Below are positions 1 to 5,680 of a DNA stretch of 5,810 nucleotides, piece after piece. The stretch's first letter is position 1. The number at the start of each line of letters is the position of its first letter. Under the pieces are notes generated by a model, which saw only the letters and a program-made list of their open reading frames with translations, did no database searches and was not told where the DNA came from. Where the stretch lies: assembly GCA_001871075.1 (NCBI GenBank), contig MNUP01000023.1:1-5810 (forward strand). Reading direction: 5' to 3'. The translations under genes and the position numbers were made by a program. The DNA is from Candidatus Desantisbacteria bacterium CG1_02_49_89 (GTDB lineage Bacteria; Desantisbacteria; UBA1551).

Positions 1-3000
1 AGCATGAAGCCGCGCGGTGAGTTGTCTATGCCGCCGAAACGCAGGCTGGGCACTTCCACCATAAGGGTCTGCTTGTACATGTAGATCTTGTTCGAATGCC
101 AGTGCCCGTTGAATATGGCCGCGGCGTTGTACCCGGATAATGCCTCGGTAAATTCTTTATGCTCTGCCTGGTGGAAAAGACCTATGATCTTTTTGCCGCC
201 CGGCTGCATCGCTGCGTCCTTCGCAAGCCAGGACAGCTGGGCCGCGGCGTTGGACCTGGCATCCGAATCCAGGAAAATAAAATGGCAGTTACCCCAGTCA
301 AACGAGTAATACGTCGGGGCGAGCAGGTCCTTGAAGTTCTTGCTCTGGTCCAGGCCGGTATTGTAATCGTGGTCGCCGATAACGTGGAAAACCGGCTTTG
401 TAAAACTTTCGCAGGCGCTTATGTAACCCTGGTAGTGCGCGAGGTTAGCCCCGTTCTCAGTGAGGTCTCCGGTAGCGATAGTGAACGCCGGCGCGGGCGA
501 CGCCGCGTTTATCTGCTGGATGTCTGTTTTGAACTGTGTCTCGTCAGCAGTGAGGTCCCTGCCTATGTGTATGTCCGTGACCTGGACAAAATAGAAATCC
601 GTGTCCGCTGAATCCGGGTAGCCGGTGATGCCGAAATCACGGGTCTTGGTCTCTCCGGGGGATATCTGGACCTGCCAGTAGAATTCCGTGGTCTTTATGT
701 ATCCTGACGGCATCGTTATGAAAACAAGCGCGGTCTCCGCACCGGTGAGCGTGCGTGTAATGCTGTATCGGCCGCTGTCGTCTGTCTGCACAACGCTGAT
801 CCCGTCGGATACTAACACCCCTGCGGCGCCTGTCTCTCCCGCGTCCCGCACCATGTCCGCGTCCGTATCGTAATACACCGTGCCGCCAAAGGTCCCGTAA
901 TCCCTGAAATCAACAAGGCAGGGCGAGATCTTCACGTCCTCAAAGTGCGTGTGGGACGAGCTCACCCACAGCATCGGTTCGCCGTAGGAAAAGGTATTTG
1001 CCGAGGTTGCATACCTGTTTACGCCGTTGACAAAGCAGGTCAGGGTGTTCCCTTCTGCTTTCAGCCTGAGCCTTACGGGCATGGACACACCCGTAGCAAC
1101 CGTGTACATATATATCCAGTTCCCTTCGTAGGAATAAAGCTGGACCTGGCCGTTCTTCCTGGCAAGGAGCACGTACCCGTCGTTGCTGGAAGGCTGTTTC
1201 CTTATTTGGATCCCGCCCCACCTGCCCTGGTCCCCGGCGTATACCTCTTTCACGTCCACAACAGCCTCAAGCCAGCAGTCAGCGTAGGAAATGCCTTTGA
1301 TATAGCTATAAAAAGTGCCGTTCGCAAGAGAGCTGTTAACGCTGTATTCCCCTGCCTCCGCTTCCCACATTCCGGATTTTACCGACCACATCGGCGAACC
1401 GTCCCCGCCTTCCGGGTAGAACGAGAAATCGTCCCCGAAATAAGAGACGGTCTGGCCCTCGCATACCGCGGTGACAGTGTCAGTGCCTGTCTCGGAAGAT
1501 GAAAGCACGAACGTGCATCTCCCGCTTGAATCGGTTGCCAGCGGGTTTGCCAGTATCGTGTCTGAATCCGGCCTTGACGTGTAAAGTGTGACGGTTTTGC
1601 CGCTCATCGGGAAACCGAACGTATCGTTTATAGTTACCACTATGTTTATCGTGTCAACGCTGTCCGCGACAGCGTAAAGCGGGAACGGGGTAATGAAAGA
1701 CGCCGTGTCCTTGAAAGAAGGCGCGAGGATCGATTCTGTCTGCGTGCCGCCTGCTGAACCCAAGCGCGTTACGCTGACCACCGGGGTCCCGGTGTCCGGG
1801 TCCTTGTAATAGAAGGACCCTGCTCCGGACTGCAGGCTGATGATGGTGGTGTCTGCCCAAGGATCTTTCAGGAGGGAGAACCTGCCGTTCATGGATGACG
1901 AAGAAAGGACGGCAGTGCCGGTGAACGCCTGGTTCTTGTTCCCGTAGATATCCTGGATCTCCACAGTGACCGCCGGGGACGGGTTGTTCTGGGTGGTCGC
2001 GAAAGCAGGGCTTGTTATTTTTATGACGGCATTCGGATCCACAAAATCCACGGTAGGAATACGCTTCACCCTCACGCAGTCAAACCATGCAGTCCCGACT
2101 CCGCTGTTGTGGCAGCGGTACATCAGCTGGTTGGCGGTTGATGGCACCATCCAGGTATATGCCTGCTTAGTCCAGCCTGTTGTGCCTGAAACCCCGGAAT
2201 ATGTTGCCTCCCCGATATACGTGGAGTTGTAGAACCATATAAGCCTTATATAGGAACCGCCGCTTGAAAGTTCGGTTTTAGTATGCTGGGTGCAGAGATA
2301 AGGGATATTCGGCGTGACCGGATACCTGTCAGCGTAAGAAAGCCCTGTCCATCTCGCCTCAGCGAACCTGTCAGCCGCGATCGTGGAGGTATTGCGGATA
2401 GAGCGGACTCCCATATAAACCGTGTCACCTGCCCAGGCCCACTGCCCGCCTGCCGGATTATTGAAAACCCAGTTGTTCGGGCTTGAAGTCCCTTCTTCAA
2501 ACGATGAATTGTTTATGATGTTCTCTGTGATTGTTGTCCCGTCGCACACCGCGGATACCGTGTCCCCGCCTATTATGGAGGAAACAAGGACGCTAGTGCA
2601 CATGCCGTTTGTGTCCGTTAACGCAGGCTGGGTCACGGTTGTGAACGCCAAGCCCCTGGCAGTCAGGATCGTGACCTGCCTGCCCTGCAGAGCGCTGCCG
2701 TTTTCGTCTTTCACGTATATTGAAACCGTGCAGGGAGATTTGCCGTTCGCCTGCACAACCCCTGAATTCGTCCTCAGGTACGAAGCCGTTTCGGAAACTG
2801 AAGCAGGCGCAATAAAAAATATGTTCGCCCGGGATCCATACGAGGCACTGATCTCCGCGTCGGCAAGCGCCCGGCCGTAGGTCCTTACTTCGTCAATAAA
2901 GCCTTTCAATTGCTGGTTGGGGTCCCAGCCTCCGCCGAACGCGTCCTGTTCCCCGTTTATGAACAGCCCGCCCGCGTCTATTGTAAGAGAACCGGAAGGA

Positions 3001-4157
3001 ACAGTAATGTCCGTGGAATCCAAGATCCCGTCAATATATACCTTTGTGTAGGATGTAGTTCTCACCATCGCTATGTGGTGCCACTGGTTGTCGTTTATAG
3101 CGGTTGTTCCGAGGTCAGACGCCTGACCTTTTATGTAAGGCTGGGCCCTGCCGCCGGCGAAATATGTCAGATACTCGTTAAACTGCGTGGAGTTGGCGCC
3201 GGTGATCAGGCCGAAATCCCCGTCAGAATCCTGGGTTTTGACCCAAGCTTCAGAAGTAATGTCAGTCAGGCCGTTGATCGCGGAGTTCGGCAGGCCTATT
3301 CTATCGTTCACTCCGTCATACTGCAGGCAGGAACCAAACAAGCTGTCAGCCCACACCGGACCGTTATACAATGTTCCATCATACCCGTTCCCGGATACAT
3401 CTTTCGCATCAGTGTCAAAGCACCATATTCCGGTTACGCCGTATTTATTTATGCCGCGCGTTATCGTTTTTCCGGCGCAGGCCGCGGTTATCGTGTCCTG
3501 GCCCGCGTATCCCGATCTTACGGAGAACGTGCATCTGCCCTGAGCGTCCGTGGTCTGCGGGTTCACGTACCCCCCCGCGCTGTCCAGGACCGTATCAGAA
3601 TCCCCCCTCGCGGTCTGCAGGGTAACAAGTTCATTGGCTATCGGAAAACCGAAAGTGTCATTGATAATAACAACCACCGTGCAGGCAGAGCTGTCGTCGG
3701 CAGGGACCTGATAAGGCGTGAAGAAGATAAAGGAAGCGGTTTCGTTCACTCCCTGTTCCAGCACTGATTCTGCCTGCGTGTCTGACATTAACCCCGGACG
3801 GGAACCCGTGATGACGAAACTGCCGGAAGCCGAGTTCTTAAAATAAAATATTCCTGACCCGGATGAGAGCGTTATGATCGTGGTGTCCTGCCAGTTTACC
3901 CTGTCCGCCGAGAACAGGCCGGTCACCGAACTGGCAGACAGGAAGACCGTATCGTTAAATGCCGCGTCAATGGAAGCAAGCGTGTCATCCCAAGCTTCTA
4001 TTACAATTGTGGGCGAGGGATTTCCCTGGGTGGTTGTGAACGGCAAGGAACTTAAAGCGAGGCGGTTGGCCTGTGCATATAAATTAGCTGAAGGATGAAG
4101 TATAGAAGCTGAAAGTAAAAACAAAAAGACTGACAAAACAAGATGGTTTTTTTTCAT
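1..4157 (-). CDS. Large secreted modular calcineurin-like phosphoesterase with Big_1, LamG and CBM-type domains (3' end beyond window)
   Basis: One uninterrupted frame of 1385 codons starts at the ATG at 4157-4155 and leaves the left edge without a stop. A weak GGGG Shine-Dalgarno lies four bases upstream. Residues 1-28 are a signal peptide (MKKN, hydrophobic core, cleavage near LYA|Q). Then follow: Ig-like module plus Big_1-like domain (40-232); LamG/concanavalin-like domain (about 241-441, with WHHIAMVR and GFIDEVRTYGRAL); second Big_1 (about 450-543); CBM4/9-like sandwich (about 546-702, starting INNSSFEEG); a second copy of the Ig module plus Big_1 (719-904); a LamG/DUF1080-like sandwich (about 907-1079); an SdrD-B/MetallophosN-like domain (about 1082-1180, with DTDADMVRDAGETGAAGV); and a calcineurin-like phosphoesterase (from about 1190). 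Catalytic motifs visible are D1195-x-H1197, G1230-D1231, G1261-D-H-D1264, H1329 and G-H1352-W-H1354. The Asp at 1262 replaces the usual Asn of GNH(D/E). The family hydrolyses phosphomono- or diesters with two metal ions; the substrate here is unknown. The C-terminus, where a sorting domain might lie, is not visible. Export and the phosphoesterase fold are secure; polysaccharide binding is inferred. Confidence 0.93.
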   Translation of the reverse strand, partial: MKKNHLVLSVFLFLLSASILHPSANLYAQANRLALSSLPFTTTQGNPSPTIVIEAWDDTLASIDAAFNDTVFLSASSVTGLFSADRVNWQDTTIITLSSGSGIFYFKNSASGSFVITGSRPGLMSDTQAESVLEQGVNETASFIFFTPYQVPADDSSACTVVVIINDTFGFPIANELVTLQTARGDSDTVLDSAGGYVNPQTTDAQGRCTFSVRSGYAGQDTITAACAGKTITRGINKYGVTGIWCFDTDAKDVSGNGYDGTLYNGPVWADSLFGSCLQYDGVNDRIGLPNSAINGLTDITSEAWVKTQDSDGDFGLITGANSTQFNEYLTYFAGGRAQPYIKGQASDLGTTAINDNQWHHIAMVRTTSYTKVYIDGILDSTDITVPSGSLTIDAGGLFINGEQDAFGGGWDPNQQLKGFIDEVRTYGRALADAEISASYGSRANIFFIAPASVSETASYLRTNSGVVQANGKSPCTVSIYVKDENGSALQGRQVTILTARGLAFTTVTQPALTDTNGMCTSVLVSSIIGGDTVSAVCDGTTITENIINNSSFEEGTSSPNNWVFNNPAGGQWAWAGDTVYMGVRSIRNTSTIAADRFAEARWTGLSYADRYPVTPNIPYLCTQHTKTELSSGGSYIRLIWFYNSTYIGEATYSGVSGTTGWTKQAYTWMVPSTANQLMYRCHNSGVGTAWFDCVRVKRIPTVDFVDPNAVIKITSPAFATTQNNPSPAVTVEIQDIYGNKNQAFTGTAVLSSSSMNGRFSLLKDPWADTTIISLQSGAGSFYYKDPDTGTPVVSVTRLGSAGGTQTESILAPSFKDTASFITPFPLYAVADSVDTINIVVTINDTFGFPMSGKTVTLYTSRPDSDTILANPLATDSSGRCTFVLSSSETGTDTVTAVCEGQTVSYFGDDFSFYPEGGDGSPMWSVKSGMWEAEAGEYSVNSSLANGTFYSYIKGISYADCWLEAVVDVKEVYAGDQGRWGGIQIRKQPSSNDGYVLLARKNGQVQLYSYEGNWIYMYTVATGVSMPVRLRLKAEGNTLTCFVNGVNRYATSANTFSYGEPMLWVSSSHTHFEDVKISPCLVDFRDYGTFGGTVYYDTDADMVRDAGETGAAGVLVSDGISVVQTDDSGRYSITRTLTGAETALVFITMPSGYIKTTEFYWQVQISPGETKTRDFGITGYPDSADTDFYFVQVTDIHIGRDLTADETQFKTDIQQINAASPAPAFTIATGDLTENGANLAHYQGYISACESFTKPVFHVIGDHDYNTGLDQSKNFKDLLAPTYYSFDWGNCHFIFLDSDARSNAAAQLSWLAKDAAMQPGGKKIIGLFHQAEHKEFTEALSGYNAAAIFNGHWHSNKIYMYKQTLMVEVPSLRFGGIDNSPRGFM
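1446..2003 (-). repeat. Internal duplication, copy 2 (Ig-like module + Big_1, residues 719-904)
   Basis: This is the second copy of the module found at residues 40-232. It opens with FATTQNNPSP and carries DTTIISLQSGAGSFYYKD, INDTFGFP, DSDTIL, GRCTF and AVCEGQTV in the same order and spacing. It lacks the first Cys of copy 1 (Thr-Ile-Asn where copy 1 has Ser-Ala-Cys-Thr) but keeps the later two. It leads directly into the third beta-sandwich of the protein. The copies share protein sequence more clearly than DNA, so the duplication is not recent. Confidence 0.85.
3462..4040 (-). repeat. Internal duplication, copy 1 (Ig-like module + Big_1, residues 40-232)
   Basis: This stretch of the large protein matches residues 719-904 along its length. 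Shared landmarks in order are F-x-TTQ-x-NPSP, DTTII-x-L-S/Q-SG-x-G-x-FY, TQ-x-ES, a TASFI block, INDTFGFP, DSDT-x-L, GRCTF and the C-x-G-x-T-I/V end. The second half (from about residue 150) looks like a Big_1/invasin-type Ig domain. It holds Cys before the first long strand (SSAC), in GRC, and in AAC, so a disulfide is possible in the exported protein. Copies are separated by a LamG domain, another Big_1 and a CBM-like domain, so this is a dispersed duplication rather than a simple tandem one. Confidence 0.85.
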
Positions 4158-4236
4158 TATTCCCCGCTTTCTTTTTATATTATTTTAATAAATAGACTTC
4201 TCAGGCGCACTGCCACAGGTGAAAAACAGTGATTTT

Positions 4237-4272
4237 AAAACGAAAAAATAACCTGAAACTCATTTAGGTTAT
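4237..4272 (-). terminator. Candidate rho-independent terminator upstream of the large gene
   Basis: Arms 4248-4254 (ATAACCT) and 4266-4272 (AGGTTAT) pair exactly. The stem extends inward through AAA 4256-4258 with TTT 4263-4265 past one bulged base, leaving a four-base loop. On the minus strand the stem is followed by five or six U, then CG and four more U. The stem is A/T-rich, so termination may be inefficient. It lies about 80 bp before the large gene's start, so attenuation is an alternative role. Confidence 0.45.
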
Positions 4273-4356
4273 GCGCAGAAAAATTCCATAAAAAAATTGT
4301 CGCAGATCCCGCTGCCCCCTTAAAATATCACGCCGCCGCTGCCGTAAGGTATCTTC

Positions 4357-4386
4357 GAAAAAAATAAAACCAGGAAAATCTCCTGG
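4357..4386 (-). terminator. Candidate rho-independent terminator for the barrel-gene transcript
   Basis: Arms CCAGGA (4370-4375) and TCCTGG (4381-4386) form a perfect six-pair stem with a five-base loop. Read on the minus strand, the stem is followed at once by TTTTATTTTTTT. This is the classic shape of an intrinsic terminator reading leftward. It sits about 240 bp after the stop codon of the PorV/PorQ-like gene, which would leave a long 3' untranslated region. Confidence 0.6.
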
Positions 4387-4460
4387 CCGGTATTTTATAC
4401 GAGTCAAATCTTACTATCCGACCCAAAGAAATTTTTTTATGCGCCCGTTACCCCTGGAAT

Positions 4461-4496
4461 TTTACAGAGTTTACACAGTTTACAAAGTTTAAACTG
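4461..4496. repeat. Four-copy 9-bp direct repeat, TTTACANAG type
   Basis: Consecutive units are TTTACAGAG, TTTACACAG, TTTACAAAG and a diverged TTTAAACTG. The array is followed by two related 10-mers (AATCTGTGTC, GATCTGAGTC at 4501-4520) and two 8-mers (TTTCGTGC, TTTCGTAC within 4529-4545). No ORF covers it. Such word-like repeats between genes are often dispersed in a genome, but that cannot be tested from one window. Confidence 0.75.
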
Positions 4497-4549
4497 TGAT
4501 AATCTGTGTCGATCTGAGTCTAATTTTATTTCGTGCTTTCGTACTTTCC

Positions 4550-4598
4550 TCGCCCATCCTTTCAGGTGGGCGAAGTCTCGCCCGCTGAAAGACGGGCG
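4550..4598. repeat. Four-armed GC-rich inverted repeat with alternative folds
   Basis: Four arms lie in a row: A TCGCCCA 4550-4556, B TGGGCGA 4567-4573, C TCGCCCG 4578-4584 and D CGGGCG 4593-4598. A pairs with B and C pairs with D as two hairpins. B also pairs with C in one longer hairpin (4559-4573 with 4578-4591, 14 pairs including one wobble, one bulge, four-base loop). It begins 26 bp after the barrel gene's stop codon on the minus strand. There is no U-run after it, so it is not a standard intrinsic terminator; mRNA protection or a mobile repeat of the REP kind is possible. Confidence 0.7.
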
Positions 4599-4623
4599 GA
4601 GTGATTTCGTGGTAAGATTGTCT

Positions 4624-5661
4624 TTACTTGATGCGCAGCGTCATCCCGACGCGGTGCGTGCCTCCCGTGCCTTCGATCCCGCTCAGGGAATACATGAACG
4701 CGTAATCGAACTGATACATGAACGGGCCGCTGAGCGGCATAAGAAGGTAGCTTGCACCTATGGATATCTGCGAATAGCGCCTGCTCCCGAAAGCAAAGCC
4801 GCCGCGGATCCCGATCGGTAATTCAGTCATCCACCACTCAACTCCGAGGTTCAGGTTATAATCGTAGTTGCGCGTTGTGAGGTCGCCCAGTATGCGGAAC
4901 TCGCCCAGCTCGTATTTCGCCCCGACCTTTATGCTCATCGGCACAGGGCTGGGATCTTTCAGGCCCATGTTGGGCTGGTTGAAATCCTTCAAGCAGAAAC
5001 CGATGCGCAGTTTTTCGTCGATGTCGAACAGAACGCCAAGGTCAAGCCCGACCCCCACCACTGAGGTTCCCTTGTCGAAAACCGGGTCGGACGTGCCGCC
5101 TTCTTCCCACAAAATCCCACCCAGGTTCTCATCGTAGGTCCACAGCGTTGGCGAATAAGCCAGCTGCAGTATCTTGAAATTAGCCCCGACGTAAATGCCT
5201 TCCCTGAGCTTTCGGCCGTACGAAACGATGAACGAGTTTTCGCTGTAGATATTGGACGCCTGGCGGTTCAGCCACATCCCGCCGATAGTGCCGCCTATTT
5301 TGTCCGGAAGAGGATGCACGTAACCGATGAACATATCCCCGAGGTTCGTCTTTCCGGTCGGGTAGTCAAGGCCCGGGTAAAGCGCTGCGTATGAAAAACC
5401 TACTTCCTTCTCAAACAGCTGGCCGACGCCTGCAGGGTTGTAATACATGGCAAGCGCATCATCCGCAAGCCCGGTGAACGCATTTCCCATCCCCTGAGCC
5501 CTCGGACCAAGGCCTATATCCAGGTATGACGCCTCGCACAAAGAAGGTGAAAGGTGAAAGGTGAAAGGTGAAAGCACAAAAGATATTATAATAAGGAATA
5601 ATATATTATATATCTTCTGGCTTTTCCCTTTACACGTAACACGTGACACGTTACACGTCAT
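4624..5661 (-). CDS. PorV/PorQ-family outer-membrane beta-barrel protein
   Basis: This complete gene encodes 345 residues. I take the ATG at 5661-5659 as the start because AGAGG lies eight bases upstream; a GTG at 5670-5668 in the same frame overlaps that ribosome site and is unlikely. Residues 1-44 look like a signal peptide: basic KGKSQK, hydrophobic INILFLIIISFVL-type core at 17-30, and a cleavage after CEA before SYLDIG. The Cys at 42 lacks a lipobox. The mature start (GLGPRAQGMGNAFTGLADD, then YYNPAGV at 73-79) is the hallmark of the PorV/PorQ (UPF0164) group, distant relatives of FadL-type barrels. The rest alternates glycine- and aromatic-rich amphipathic strands, as in a barrel. PorV itself is the shuttle/attachment component of the type IX secretion system, while many paralogs have no assigned role, so I give no gene symbol. 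The final residue is Lys, not the usual aromatic. The start of the gene contains two heptamer arrays. Confidence 0.88.
   Translation of the reverse strand: MTCNVSRVTCKGKSQKIYNILFLIIISFVLSPFTFHLSPSLCEASYLDIGLGPRAQGMGNAFTGLADDALAMYYNPAGVGQLFEKEVGFSYAALYPGLDYPTGKTNLGDMFIGYVHPLPDKIGGTIGGMWLNRQASNIYSENSFIVSYGRKLREGIYVGANFKILQLAYSPTLWTYDENLGGILWEEGGTSDPVFDKGTSVVGVGLDLGVLFDIDEKLRIGFCLKDFNQPNMGLKDPSPVPMSIKVGAKYELGEFRILGDLTTRNYDYNLNLGVEWWMTELPIGIRGGFAFGSRRYSQISIGASYLLMPLSGPFMYQFDYAFMYSLSGIEGTGGTHRVGMTLRIK
5546..5573 (-). repeat. Perfect heptanucleotide tandem repeat (TTTCACC)x4 inside the signal-peptide code
   Basis: Four exact copies of GGTGAAA on the plus strand (TTTCACC on the coding strand) lie within codons 30-39 of the barrel gene and encode SPFTFHLSP. 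Since seven is not a multiple of three, loss or gain of one unit would shift the reading frame between the start codon and the mature barrel. Confidence 0.9.
5632..5659 (-). repeat. Second heptamer array, ACACGTN x4, abutting the start codon
   Basis: Units on the plus strand are ACACGTA, ACACGTG, ACACGTT and ACACGTC: six fixed bases and a seventh that differs in every copy. The last unit overlaps the start codon of the barrel gene, so the array encodes residues 2-10 (TCNVSRVTC). It has the same period and copy number as the TTTCACC array 58 bp away. The CACGTG core in the second unit is palindromic. Confidence 0.85.
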
Positions 5662-5669
5662 TTTAATCA

Positions 5670-5674
5670 CCTCT
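5670..5674 (-). promoter_or_regulatory. Ribosome-binding site of the PorV/PorQ-like gene
   Basis: The minus strand reads AGAGG followed by eight bases and then ATG at 5661. This spacing decides the start: the in-frame GTG at 5670-5668 lies within the site itself. The site falls in the 19 bp gap after the upstream gene, which fits translation from one mRNA. Confidence 0.75.
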
Positions 5675-5680
5675 TTAAGG

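Larger units (their letters stand above)
4158..4623. other. Non-coding spacer between the barrel gene and the large phosphoesterase gene
   Basis: No credible gene is seen on either strand in this A/T-rich stretch of about 465 bp. From right to left it holds a GC-rich four-armed inverted repeat just after the barrel stop codon, a run of short-period direct repeats, and two candidate leftward terminators. The last 75 bp before the large gene's ATG are A/T-rich on the minus strand (TATTTATTAAAATAATATAAAAA) and could contain a promoter -10 region, but I see no convincing -35 partner. The 5-bp arms CACTG/CAGTG at 4208-4212 and 4227-4231 could form a small leader hairpin. The terminators suggest that the large gene is transcribed from its own promoter here rather than by read-through. 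Confidence 0.6.

Noticed and set aside
159-2880. Many other plus-strand open frames (for example 159-611, 945-1502, 2422-2880) and minus-strand frames 940-1221, 1654-1860 and 2246-2500
   Set aside because: All overlap the single continuous minus-strand frame with full domain assignments. Their translations are rich in Arg, Pro and Val without family patterns.
2910-3767. Long plus-strand open frame of 285 codons
   Set aside because: It lies opposite the LamG and Big_1 code of the large minus-strand gene. The minus frame gives recognisable domains, whereas this one has no domain-like pattern and no ribosome site. It is an antisense shadow.
4320-4394. Short minus-strand open stretch ending SKIPYGSGGVIF
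   Set aside because: The tail looks peptide-like, but the frame is only about 24 codons, has no ATG and overlaps the stem of a candidate terminator. It may be a relic or chance.
4461-4598. CRISPR array
   Set aside because: Units are 8-10 bp and directly adjacent or inverted, with no 25-40 bp repeats and no spacers.
4868-5137. Plus-strand open frames opposite the barrel gene (4868-5137, 5561-5797, 4609-4821)
   Set aside because: They are antisense to a well-recognised PorV/PorQ-type protein and have no start signals or recognisable motifs.
5533-5538. Lipoprotein signal at Cys42 of the barrel protein
   Set aside because: The residues before the Cys (PSL) do not fit a lipobox, and an Ala-x-Ala-like type I cleavage site follows directly.
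5581-5615. A/T-rich imperfect palindrome (AGATAT/ATATCT ends)
   Set aside because: It codes the hydrophobic core of the signal peptide, where Ile, Tyr, Asn and Leu codons give this composition. Pairing inside is broken by bulges.
5668-5670. GTG as the start of the PorV/PorQ-like gene, adding three residues
   Set aside because: It falls within the AGAGG ribosome site; the ATG nine bases downstream has proper spacing.
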